From positions 1 through 62,729 of the forward strand of contig DGSL01000007.1 in the NCBI GenBank assembly GCA_002393965.1: DNA of 62,729 nt, in the 5' to 3' direction. Each line of letters begins with the position of its first letter. The stretch's first letter is position 1. Below, one piece after another: positions 34,067 through 43,200 of this stretch. Under the pieces are notes generated by a model. It was not told the DNA's origin and made no database searches. It worked only from the letters and a program-made list of their open reading frames with translations. Origin of the DNA: Bacteroidales bacterium UBA4363. Its GTDB lineage: Bacteria > Bacteroidota > Bacteroidia > Bacteroidales > Paludibacteraceae. Both the position numbers and the translations under genes were made by a program.

Positions 34067-35716
34067 ATGGTAGAACGGTTTCTCAAACAAACACATTTCG
34101 ATTCATACGAGGACTTTAAGAATAATTACCAACTCATCGTTCCTGACAATTTCAACTTCGGTTATGATGTAGTCGATGCATGGGCAGCTGAGCAACCAGA
34201 CAAGTTGGCTCTCTGCTGGACTAATGACAAAGGCGAACACATCGATTTCTCCTATGCGCAGCTAAAGGAGCAGACAGACCGGACCGCTTCGTACCTTCAG
34301 TCGCTTGGCATCGGAAAGGGCGATATGGTCATGCTCATCCTCAAGCGGCGATACGAGTGGTGGTATATGATGATCGCCCTCAACAAGATAGGTGCCGTCG
34401 CCATCCCAGCCACACACCTCCTTACCGATAAGGATATCATCTATCGATGCGAGGCGGCTTCCATCAAGGCCATTGTCAGTGTTGACAGCCAAGTCGTCGT
34501 CGACCATATCAACAAGGCAAAGCCTCTTTGCCCTACCTTGCAGCACCTCGTCTGCGTCGGAAAGAATGTTCCGCAAGGATGGCACGATTTCCACAAGGGC
34601 ATCGATAATGCTGCACCTTTTGTCCGCCCGGAACGGGTCAATTCCAACGATGACATCATGCTACTTTACTTCACCAGTGGAACGACCGGTGAACCCAAGA
34701 TGGTTATTCATGACTTCACCTACCCTCTGGGACACATCGTTACTGGATATATCTGGCATCACCTCTCTCCGAATGACCTTCACCTTACCGTGGCCGATAC
34801 TGGATGGGGAAAGGCGGTCTGGGGGAAACTCTACGGACAGATGATCGCAGGAGCCTGTGTGTTCGTCTATGACCACGAGAAGTTCACGCCGGCAGACATC
34901 CTCTCTGTCATGGAGAAATATAAGGTAACCTCTTTCTGTGCTCCGCCTACCATCTACCGCTTCATGATTCGTGAAGACCTTACCCGATTCAACCTTTCCT
35001 CCTTGCGCTCTTGTACCATCGCCGGCGAAGCACTCAACCCGGTTGTGTACGAACAGTTCTTTAAACTTACCGGCATCAAACTGAGGGAGGGGTTCGGGCA
35101 GACGGAAACCACCTGCACCATACTTACCAACCCTTGGATTGAACCCAAGCCAGGATCAATGGGGCTGCCGAACCCACAGTATGATGTCGATCTTATCACC
35201 CCAGATGGACGAAGTGCTGAAGTGGGAGAACAGGGAGAAATCGTTATCCATACAGACCGTCGCAAACAGGTCGGACTTTTCATGGGATATTATCGCAACG
35301 AGGAGAAAACCCGAGAGGCATGCCACGATGGCATCTATCACACCGGCGACGTCGCTTGGCGTGACGAGGATGGGTATTTCTGGTTCGTTGGTCGCAACGA
35401 CGACGTCATCAAGTCCTCAGGCTATCGCATCGGTCCTTTTGAGGTCGAGAGCGCCGTCATGACGCACCCTGCCGTAGTCGAATGCGCCATCACCGGTGTG
35501 CCCGACCCTATTCGAGGACAGGTGGTCAAAGCTACCATCGTGCTCGGCAAGGAATGGAAGGACAAGGCAGGGGAGGAACTCATAAAAGAGATTCAGAACC
35601 ACGTCAAGCAGACAACGGCACCGTACAAGTACCCTCGCGTCATCGAGTTTGTTGACGAATTGCCTAAAACAATCAGTGGCAAGATCAAGCGGGTCGATAT
35701 CCGCCGCAAAGACTGA
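34067..35716 (+). CDS. AMP-forming acyl-CoA synthetase (acetyl/medium-chain type)
   Basis: 549 residues, ANL superfamily. It activates a carboxylic acid with ATP and joins it to CoA. The P-loop is YFTSGTTGEPKMV; A5 is EGFGQTETTCTI; A7 and A8 are YHTGDVAWRDEDGYFWFVGRNDDVIKSSGYRIGPFEVE; A10 is PKTISGKIKRVDIR with the catalytic Lys. Sequence style is closer to the acetyl/medium-chain group than to long-chain FadD. Paired with the XRE-cupin gene upstream. A second, long-chain-type ligase is at 57.7 kb. Confidence 0.88.
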   Translation: MVERFLKQTHFDSYEDFKNNYQLIVPDNFNFGYDVVDAWAAEQPDKLALCWTNDKGEHIDFSYAQLKEQTDRTASYLQSLGIGKGDMVMLILKRRYEWWYMMIALNKIGAVAIPATHLLTDKDIIYRCEAASIKAIVSVDSQVVVDHINKAKPLCPTLQHLVCVGKNVPQGWHDFHKGIDNAAPFVRPERVNSNDDIMLLYFTSGTTGEPKMVIHDFTYPLGHIVTGYIWHHLSPNDLHLTVADTGWGKAVWGKLYGQMIAGACVFVYDHEKFTPADILSVMEKYKVTSFCAPPTIYRFMIREDLTRFNLSSLRSCTIAGEALNPVVYEQFFKLTGIKLREGFGQTETTCTILTNPWIEPKPGSMGLPNPQYDVDLITPDGRSAEVGEQGEIVIHTDRRKQVGLFMGYYRNEEKTREACHDGIYHTGDVAWRDEDGYFWFVGRNDDVIKSSGYRIGPFEVESAVMTHPAVVECAITGVPDPIRGQVVKATIVLGKEWKDKAGEELIKEIQNHVKQTTAPYKYPRVIEFVDELPKTISGKIKRVDIRRKD

Positions 35717-35737
35717 TTCTCGATTCCTGATTCTGCG

Positions 35738-36139
35738 ATGGGTGCTGCAGTCCTACGGTTTCTTTGGCGTTTCAGATTTTCGTTCCTCGTGGCGATCATC
35801 ATCTTCTACGTCTCCATCATCCGCATCCCTTCTCCTGTCAAGGCACTGCTCTTCCCTGGTGCAGACAAGGTCGCCCATTTTCTCCTCTTTTTGATACAGT
35901 CTTTTGCCGTCATGTTGGAAGGCGTCTGCCGTATGCGTCCCTCGCAATGCGGCTTCTCTGTTTCTTTCTGCCTGATATTTCTCCTGCCGGCACTCTATGG
36001 GGGACTCATCGAGTTGCTGCAGCAGTATTGTTTTCCTCCGCGGACGGGCGAATGGCTCGACTTCTTTTCCGACCTTGCCGGAGCCTTGCTCGCCTTTCTT
36101 ATCTACTCGTTGTTTGTAAGAAAGGAGGAAACCCCGTGA
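35738..36139 (+). CDS. VanZ-family small membrane protein
   Basis: 133 residues with about four hydrophobic helices (FRFSFLVAIIIFYVSII; FLLFLIQSFAVML; FSVSFCLIFLLPALYGGLIELLQ; LAGALLAFLIYSLFV). The PGADKVAHFLLF and GGLIELLQQYCFPPRTGEWLDFFSDLAGALLAF motifs match VanZ-like proteins. VanZ gives low-level teicoplanin resistance in enterococci, but the wider family has no set role. Its stop codon overlaps the dprA start (GTGA), so translation is coupled. Confidence 0.85.
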   Translation: MGAAVLRFLWRFRFSFLVAIIIFYVSIIRIPSPVKALLFPGADKVAHFLLFLIQSFAVMLEGVCRMRPSQCGFSVSFCLIFLLPALYGGLIELLQQYCFPPRTGEWLDFFSDLAGALLAFLIYSLFVRKEETP

Positions 36140-37269
36140 TTTCGCTTGATCCCACTCTTCGCTACAAGATTGCCTTCGCTCTCCTGGACAACGTCCGGGG
36201 GATGGGTATCGCACACCTGCACGAATTGCTGAAGTGCTACGATACCCCCGAAGCGCTGTTCTGCGAAAGTCCCGCAAAGGTAGCGCGACTCAAGGGCATT
36301 GGACCTGCTCTGGCGGAGTGTCTCGCCACTGGCGAACCGCTCCGAAGGGCTGACCGTGAGATGGATTTCATGGAGAGGACCGGCATCCGCGCTTTTTTCA
36401 TTACCGACGACGACTACCCACGTCGCCTTAGAGAATGCCCCGACGCTCCGCTGCTGTTCTACTATCGTGGACTGGCTCCGCTGGATGCAACTCATGTCGT
36501 TTCCGTTGTCGGCACACGCAGGGCGACCGACTACGGACGCCAGATGTGCTACTCCTTCGTCGAGGACCTGGCCCGCCTTCTGCCATCTGTCATGATTGTC
36601 AGCGGACTGGCGTATGGTATCGACGGCCATGCCAACCGTGCTGCCGTCCAGGCATCCTTGCCAACGGTCGCTGTCCTCGGACACGGTCTTCAGATGATCT
36701 ACCCTCCTGCCCACCGTTCCCTCGCAGTGGATATTCTTCATTCGGGTGGGGGAGTCCTCTCCGAGTTTATCTCCGGCATACGCCCCGATCGCTACACGTT
36801 CCTCCGTCGCAACCGCATCATTGCGGGATTGTCGGATGCCGTGGTCGTCGTGGAGAGCGGACTTCGTGGCGGCTCCATGAATACCGCCGCATTGACCCTT
36901 TCCTACGACCGTGAACTGTTCGCCTTCCCGGGACGCGCTTCCGATGTCGCCAGCTCCGGATGCAACCGCTTGATACGTACCTCCAGGGCTGGACTCATCA
37001 CTTCGGCTGACGATTTCCTCCATGCAATGGGATGGATGGATCCCGACTCCGCCTCTTCTCCATCCTCCGCTGCTCCGGACCTCTCCACTCTTCCCGAAGC
37101 CGAACGCATGATTCTCTCCTTGCTCCTTCAGCACTCGGACGGACTCGACCCCAATGCGCTTGCACGACTCTCCGGCCATGCCGTGAGCGACCTGCTGCCT
37201 CTGCTCGTTCAGCTCGAGTTTGACGGGCGCATCCGCTGCCTGCCTGGAAATATTTATAAATGCAACTGA
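36136..37269 (+). CDS. dprA: DNA-processing protein DprA
   Basis: 377 residues from GTG 36136, overlapping the VanZ stop by 4 bp; the frame stays open upstream to 35764, but that would be antagonistic to the VanZ gene. DprA protects single-stranded DNA taken up during transformation and loads RecA. Helix-hairpin-helix residues (VRGMGIAHLHELL, LKGIGPALAECL) are followed by the Rossmann-like core SVVGTRRATDYG, IVSGLAYGIDGHANRAA, AVLGHGLQMIYPPAHRSLA and FLRRNRIIAGLSDAVVVVES, and a C-terminal winged helix. It implies competence potential, along with recX and TfoX-N elsewhere in the window, but no uptake machinery is seen here. Confidence 0.93.
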   Translation: MISLDPTLRYKIAFALLDNVRGMGIAHLHELLKCYDTPEALFCESPAKVARLKGIGPALAECLATGEPLRRADREMDFMERTGIRAFFITDDDYPRRLRECPDAPLLFYYRGLAPLDATHVVSVVGTRRATDYGRQMCYSFVEDLARLLPSVMIVSGLAYGIDGHANRAAVQASLPTVAVLGHGLQMIYPPAHRSLAVDILHSGGGVLSEFISGIRPDRYTFLRRNRIIAGLSDAVVVVESGLRGGSMNTAALTLSYDRELFAFPGRASDVASSGCNRLIRTSRAGLITSADDFLHAMGWMDPDSASSPSSAAPDLSTLPEAERMILSLLLQHSDGLDPNALARLSGHAVSDLLPLLVQLEFDGRIRCLPGNIYKCN

Positions 37270-37281
37270 TTATCGGATACT

Positions 37282-38310
37282 ATGTCAATGTCTTTTGAAG
37301 ATATGCCCGTGTGGGTCTGGATAGGTTTCTACCTCCTTGTCTTGCTCATGCTCTTCATCGACCTCAAGAGTTTTGCAAGAAAGGGACAGCACGAAGTCTC
37401 TGTCAGGGAAGCGCTGACCATGACGGCGGTCTGGATTGCCCTCTCCCTGCTCTTCTGCCTTGCCATATATGTTTTCGACGCTGACCCTGGTCAGCAGGGA
37501 CTCTTCCACGGCAGACACCGGGCTATGGAGTTCCTGGCGGGCTACCTCATCGAGAAGTCCCTCTCTGTCGACAACCTCTTCGTCTTTCTCATGCTGTTTT
37601 CCTATTTCGGTATCGAACGGAAATACCAGCACGAAGTCCTCTTCTGGGGCATCCTGGGAGCCCTCATCCTTCGGAGCGTCTTCATCTTCGCCGGCGTGGC
37701 GGTCGTTTCCCGCTTCGACTGGGTCTTGGCCCTCTTTGGCGTCATGCTGCTCTATACGGGCGTCAAGATGTTCTGCCACGACGAGACCGATAAGCCGCAT
37801 CCCGAACGCAACCTCTTCGTGCGCATCTTCAAGCGATTTTTCCCGGCCTCTCCTGAGATGCACGGAGACAAGTTCTTCATCCGACAGGACGGACGCCGCC
37901 TCGCAACTCCGCTCTTCATTGCCATCATTGTCATCGAAACCACCGACATCGCCTTTGCCGTTGACTCCATTCCCGCCATCTTTTCCGTCTCACGCGACCC
38001 GTTCGTCCTGCTTACTTCCAACATCTTCGCCATTCTCGGACTACGTGCGCTGTATTTCGCCCTGGCGGCCGTCTACCGCCTTTTCTCCCTCCTTAAGTAC
38101 GCCATCGGTCTCATTCTCTTTTTCGTCGGCGTCAAGATGTTGCTCGGGATGTGGGAACGCGCAAACCAGATCCTCGGCTTCGCCGGAGTGGACTTTCGAC
38201 TTCCCGATCTCGAGATCTCAATCGGATGGTCGCTCTTGATTATCTTCTCTCTTCTGACTGGATCCATGCTCCTCTCCGTCCTCCTCTCACGACGCCATCG
38301 TTCCTCCTGA
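37282..38310 (+). CDS. TerC/Alx-family membrane protein
   Basis: 342 residues with about 8-9 transmembrane helices. TerC-family proteins such as Alx have been linked to manganese export and to tellurite or pH stress. Landmarks are EFLAGYLIEKSLSVDNLFVFLMLFSYFGIE, LYTGVKMF, TPLFIAIIVIETTDIAFAVDSIPAIFSVSRDPFVLLTSNIFAILGLRALYF (each Asp is typical of the metal path), and SLLKYAIGLILFFVGVKMLL. Start ATG 12 bp after the dprA stop; last gene of the compact run. Confidence 0.9.
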   Translation: MSMSFEDMPVWVWIGFYLLVLLMLFIDLKSFARKGQHEVSVREALTMTAVWIALSLLFCLAIYVFDADPGQQGLFHGRHRAMEFLAGYLIEKSLSVDNLFVFLMLFSYFGIERKYQHEVLFWGILGALILRSVFIFAGVAVVSRFDWVLALFGVMLLYTGVKMFCHDETDKPHPERNLFVRIFKRFFPASPEMHGDKFFIRQDGRRLATPLFIAIIVIETTDIAFAVDSIPAIFSVSRDPFVLLTSNIFAILGLRALYFALAAVYRLFSLLKYAIGLILFFVGVKMLLGMWERANQILGFAGVDFRLPDLEISIGWSLLIIFSLLTGSMLLSVLLSRRHRSS

Positions 38311-38796
38311 CCGTCTGTTTCTCTGGACATGTTCAATGTTTCTCTTCCTGCGGAGCATGGTCCTCGTCCCGTTTCCCTTTGTCTCTTTTCCTGATTTGTC
38401 GTCCGTTTTCTGAATAGGAAGCCCGGTTCGCATCCTGAGGATTCGATCGGGCAGTGCCGTGTTAACCCTGTCTTCAGGCTTTCCTCCCTACCCGTATAAA
38501 ATGAAAGCCGCCTCCCCTCCAAGGAAGACGGCCTTCGCCCAAAAATTAAAAAAACAGACCTAATAAAATTGATATATATGTGACTATATATTAATTATCC
38601 TTTCTTTTGTCACACGGCCTTGCGCCGTTCTCCCTCTTCTTTATAATAGACTCCCTCGTATCTTTGTTCCCACGGACTCCGGTGACCAAACCATCCTCCG
38701 TTTTGGGTTACAATTCTTCTCGTTTCCTTTCCCCGATTCCTCCTGACCGTCTTGGTCAGTGGATCTGTCTGCAAAATCTCCCTCTCGTACCTCTTC
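38311..38796. other. Intergenic region between converging genes
   Basis: 486 bp with no convincing coding frame. It is pyrimidine-rich on the plus strand. One weak inverted repeat (GAAAGCCG at 38503 with CGGCCTTC at 38529, one mismatch) could end transcription from either side. I see no other feature. Confidence 0.5.
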
Positions 38797-39591
38797 TCAG
38801 AGTCCTTTGATCACCTTACCGCATGCTCCCTCTCTCAGCAGGTAGTAATTTCCGCCGCTTTTCTGATAGAACTCAATACACACTGTCACAAGGGTCGTTG
38901 CGTTCGTTGTATCGGTAATTCCCAGACTCACCTCCAGAGTCTCCCCCTCGAACGCCTTGTTCACGGGGATATAACTGCTCTTCGCCTCCGCCGTCACGCC
39001 GTTTCCGTCGTTCACGGCCACCCATCTTTTCGCCTCTTCATCGTAAACGTAGTCCGACACACATGATGCGATGGCCTGTATGCGGAAGTGTGTAGCGCCT
39101 TTCGTTATCCTTACGTCCGTTTCCGGTGTCAATGCCTTGATCTCCACCTTCACGTCCTTCCCGTTTTTCGAACTCACGCCTATCCCGTTGCCTTTCATGA
39201 TCATGTCGAACGGCAACTCAGGCAGTAGCTGGAAGTTCGTCAGCATCTCCTTGTGCTCACTCAGCAAGAACGATCGGTAGCCCCTGCGGCCTTCCTCGTC
39301 CAGCTGAATCACCGAACGGACCTTCGAGTTCATGCGGCCGGCGTTGCGCGGATGACCCATGTGCATCAGCGGCGTGGACCACGCCTGACGAATCATTTTC
39401 GATATTCTTGCACTCTGACCGAATTCGTTCCCGTTCTCACGCAAACGGGCAAAGGACGGACTGTTCTTCACCTGGGAGGCACTCGGACCGCCCACTCTTC
39501 CTACTATCAAGCCCTCATGACCCTTCATGTGGTAGTAGCGGAAACCGTCAACGGCACCTTTTATGCGTATGAAACTTGATTCCTTAGCCAT
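38797..39591 (-). CDS. Conserved Bacteroidota protein of unknown function
   Basis: 264 residues from ATG 39591 (MAKESSFIRIKGAVDGF); the frame extends 11 codons upstream, past the likely transcription start. The opening block IKGAVDGFRYYHMKGHEGLIVGRVGGPSASQVKNSPSFARLRENGNEFG resembles a widespread Bacteroidota family (pattern KG...G..fY..K.G...R..GG......P.F.R.REN..EFG..A...K.(I/L)R). The second half (about 150-264) is beta-rich. No signal peptide or membrane segment. Function is unknown to me. It stands alone, with a promoter and an AT-rich repeat region behind it. Confidence 0.78.
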   Translation of the reverse strand: MAKESSFIRIKGAVDGFRYYHMKGHEGLIVGRVGGPSASQVKNSPSFARLRENGNEFGQSARISKMIRQAWSTPLMHMGHPRNAGRMNSKVRSVIQLDEEGRRGYRSFLLSEHKEMLTNFQLLPELPFDMIMKGNGIGVSSKNGKDVKVEIKALTPETDVRITKGATHFRIQAIASCVSDYVYDEEAKRWVAVNDGNGVTAEAKSSYIPVNKAFEGETLEVSLGITDTTNATTLVTVCIEFYQKSGGNYYLLREGACGKVIKGL

Positions 39592-39612
39592 CTTTGCTTC
39601 GTTTGTTCTCTG

Positions 39613-39642
39613 CAAATGTAGCAAAGAATTTTTATATACAAA
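39613..39642 (-). promoter_or_regulatory. Candidate promoter for the conserved unknown gene
   Basis: Read on the minus strand: TTTG (39639-39642) and TACATTTG (39613-39620), 18 bp apart. The -7 box is 21 bp from the start codon, supporting ATG 39591 over the upstream extension. Confidence 0.6.
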
Positions 39643-39659
39643 ATAAAATTGAAAAAAAG

Positions 39660-39850
39660 ATGTCTCTTTTATGATTTAGACATAATTCATACATATAACT
39701 TATATGAATCATACTTAACTTATATATAATTCATACATAAGGTATATATGACACATACATATAATATACATATAACATAGATAAAGCATAGATAAAACAT
39801 AGATAATACATAGTTGACGTATAGATATAGTATATATGAAACAATAATGA
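39660..39850. repeat. AT-rich tandem and imperfect direct repeats
   Basis: About 190 bp of nearly pure A/T-rich sequence. Three and a half units of an 11-bp repeat (ACATAGATAAA, with small changes) run from 39775 to 39813. Upstream, TAATTCATACATA and AACTTATAT each occur twice at about 45-bp spacing. No coding frame. Confidence 0.7.
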
Positions 39851-40255
39851 TAAATACATACGTTATATATACGACATTGTTAAGACAATACCTACCCAAT
39901 ACCTTCCCACTCGCCTCCTCTCTCTTGGAGTAGGAGAGGGGGAACCATGTTTGCCCCAGAGGACATGCCCCTGGCTTCTTCGACCCATTATCGGTTATTC
40001 TGTTTGTTTTTCTTGCATCCTGAATTCGAAATACCCACCCTATCTAATATATTAAGGTACACAACGAAAGAGTTTCCGTGCCGATTAGCGGTTCTTTTGT
40101 AAAAAAATGTAGAATATCAGTATTTTAGTTAAAAATTATTCATACCTTTGCATTTGCCCTGCATCCTGCCCCCTTTGTGTCTCGGTGCTTTCGGGACGTT
40201 CCGGGAGTGTGGATGGGAGAACAAACGAATAAAAAACAAATCAAAATAATCGAGT
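39851..40255. other. Leader region of the giant surface-protein gene
   Basis: No coding frame seen. It contains a -7-like box TACCTTTG at 40143-40150, 105 bp before the giant gene's ATG, but only a poor -33 candidate (TTTTAG near 40123). The rest appears featureless. Confidence 0.5.
40143..40150 (+). promoter_or_regulatory. Candidate -7 box (TACCTTTG) for the giant gene
   Basis: Matches TAnnTTTG; implies a leader of roughly 100 nt. Confidence 0.55.
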
Positions 40256-43200
40256 ATGGGAAAAAGGTTTACTCTTGTAGTTCTGTCCCTGGTAATGACT
40301 CTGACCGCATCCTTCGCTGCGACGTACGATGTGTACAACGCAGGCGATTGGAATACCCTGTCCAGTGTTACCTTTACCAGTAACGACGTGGTGAATGTGA
40401 ATGCGGATTTCACGGCTGCGTCTTCTTTGGGTTCTGTTGCCCACCCGTTCGTTGGCACCATCAATGGTAATTTCCACACCATTACGGCCAACACACCTCT
40501 CATCGGATATGCCAACGGCGCCACCATCCGCCAACTGACCGTTACCGGCGAGATGTCCGTTGCTGACAACGGATCGTATGGAACGATTGTGGCGAACACG
40601 GCTGCGGGGTCCGCCCTCACGATCGACCAGTGCCTCTCCACGTCAGCAGTTCGGCTCAACAATGGCGCGGTCACTCCGTACGTCGGTGGACTCGTAGGTG
40701 CTACCAACGGCTCTCTGACCATTTCCAACTCCGGATTCTACGGCTCTATCAGGCTTGTGGACGCAAGCCTCTCCGAGACCGCTATCATCGGTGGACTCGT
40801 CGGACTGACGGCTGCCGACCCTTCCATTTCCAGCAGCTACGTTTACCTTAATTCCGAGTCGTCCGACTTCGAGGCAACGACCACCAAGGGAACTTTCGCA
40901 GGTAGCAACAACACCTCCTCATTCCCTTCCTGCTTCTACCTCAAACCTCTCGGACGTACGCAGGATGGAGTTGCGGCTTCGGCCGACGCCTTCCGCAATG
41001 GCGAGGTGACTTGGGGACTGCAGAAGAAGTCGGGCAAAACGACGACCGTTTGGAACCAGGATGTGACAGGAAGTCATGCCAATTTCCCAATACCTGGCAC
41101 CGACCAGGCTCTCGGTCTCTATAAGGTTTCCTATGTCTTCGCTGCCGACGCAACACATGCCGTTCAGGCTGCCGACTATGTCAACATTGCCGACGCCAAC
41201 GCATACGTCTCCCGCATTGCCGGCGGAACAGGCGACCTGCCGACGGCTGAGAAACTTCACGTCAGAAGCGCCAGCGGGTTCTTCTACGACGACATCAACG
41301 GCAACAACGTCGAGTTCACCAAGAACAGCTACATCTACGGGGACCTCACCGTGACCATCAAAACGGTTGACCTCTATCAGATCCTGCGCAAGAAGTCGTT
41401 CAGCGGTGGTGTCTGGAATCAGATCACCGCCAACGGCGAAACCTATACCAACCCGACCCCTACACAGGTCATCACCGCTTCCTATGGCTCCACGGTCAAC
41501 GTCACGGTGACACCTGAGGCAGGTTACTCACTCAAGACCATCACCGTCGACATCCAGCGCGATGACGAGGTCAAGGTGGGCTCCGTGACCGACATCTCCC
41601 TCCAGACCGACCCCGTTACCAACATCACTACGGGTGCTTCATTCAAGATGCCGGAACTCAACGCTTTCGTGACTCCGGAGTTCGAGATCGCACAGCCTTC
41701 CAACCTCACCGCTCGTCCAGAGAAGATGATCGCACCTTCCAACGTCAACCTCGAATGGAACAATCCGTTCGCTTCCACCGAGAGCGGTGCGCGCATCATC
41801 ATCCGTCGCGTCGACGAGAGCAACCCGACCGACACCGTTCTCGTCTACAACCAGCCTGACCAGAAAATCACCGCATGGTCCGACCCTGACGTCGCAGAAG
41901 GCGAGTACTCCTATTTCCTGCACATGCGTTTCGACAACCAGAACACCGACACCCTCTCCGCTCGCGTGATGGTGGGTAGCGTGATCATGTCCACTCTGGA
42001 CCAGGTCATCGACTTCGAGGCAGAAGGCATCGACACCGAAATCAAGGTCTATGACAACGGTGGTAACTACGCCGACTACTCGACCAACTACGCCTCCTCG
42101 CTCAAACTCATACCGGCTCCGGGTACACGACTCATCATCTCCGGTACCTACGATATCCACGGCAACGCTACGGCGGGCGACCGACTCCAGTTCACCGGCT
42201 CCGGACTTACACGCAACGGCGCTCCGGTGACGACGCCGGCCTACACCGACCCTTCCAAGACGGGTTACGTTATCTACGGCGGTACCGGCTCCATCACTGA
42301 TGCTGAGAAACTCACCACTGATAGGGATTCTTCCATCACCATCTATTTCCGCTCCAACCTGACCGACGTCGCAAGCGGCTATGCCCTCACCGTCACCGTT
42401 GACAGTATCGACTACCGTATCGACACCTGCACCGTCAACGCCTTCGGTTCAATCACCGAGGTGAACGGCGCTGATCCGGTTCCGGCTCAGGACTACTTCC
42501 TTACCAAGTACGGACACACCGTCAACTTCAAGGTGACCCCTGTACAGGGATACCATGTGGACTCTGTCTTCTTCGGTTCCCGGCAACTCAGCGCTGTCAA
42601 CGACTTCGGCGGACGCATCGACTCGACCGAGGAGATGGAGTTCTCTATCGATGAGGTGGTTTCCGACACCGTCTTCTGCGTCAAGTTCGACATCAATAAG
42701 TATTACGTCATTCCGGACACCATCGGCGAAGGACACGGCGACATCATCGTCTATTCTCCGAAGGATGTCATTCCGGGTGATACCGCCTACGCACACATCA
42801 ATATCATCGAGGGACAGGGCGACTCTGTCTTCGTTCAGCACCAGCAGAAGGTAAGAGTCGTCGCTCGTGCCGACTATGGCTACCACTGGGCTTACTGGCG
42901 AAACGGCGACGTCAACGTGAAACCGTACGGCGAACGTACGGCCGACTCCGTAGTCGCTTACACGACCATCACGCCATCCCTTTTGGAAGACAGCGTGGTC
43001 ATCGTCTCCGACACGGTCTTCGCCGCAGCCTTCGAGAAGAATAAGTATCCGTTCCAGATCAACTACCGCTTCTCCAATACGCCGGGCGAGATCACGGCTA
43101 CCGACGACGTGGCACGCATTGCTGTCAATGGTGTCGATTCCCTCGTATCCAAGGTTGACTCGCTCTTCCATTTCGACCGCTACGTCATCACCGCGACTCC

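Noticed and set aside
35764..36135. Upstream extension of the dprA frame
   Set aside because: It would lie over the VanZ-like gene; GTG 36136 gives the expected DprA start and a GTGA stop-start overlap.
38311..38796. Search for a small gene or RNA in the gap after alx
   Set aside because: Only short frames in pyrimidine-rich sequence and one weak inverted repeat; nothing supportable.
39775..39813. Short tandem repeats considered as a CRISPR array
   Set aside because: Units are 11 bp without spacers; no cas genes in the window.
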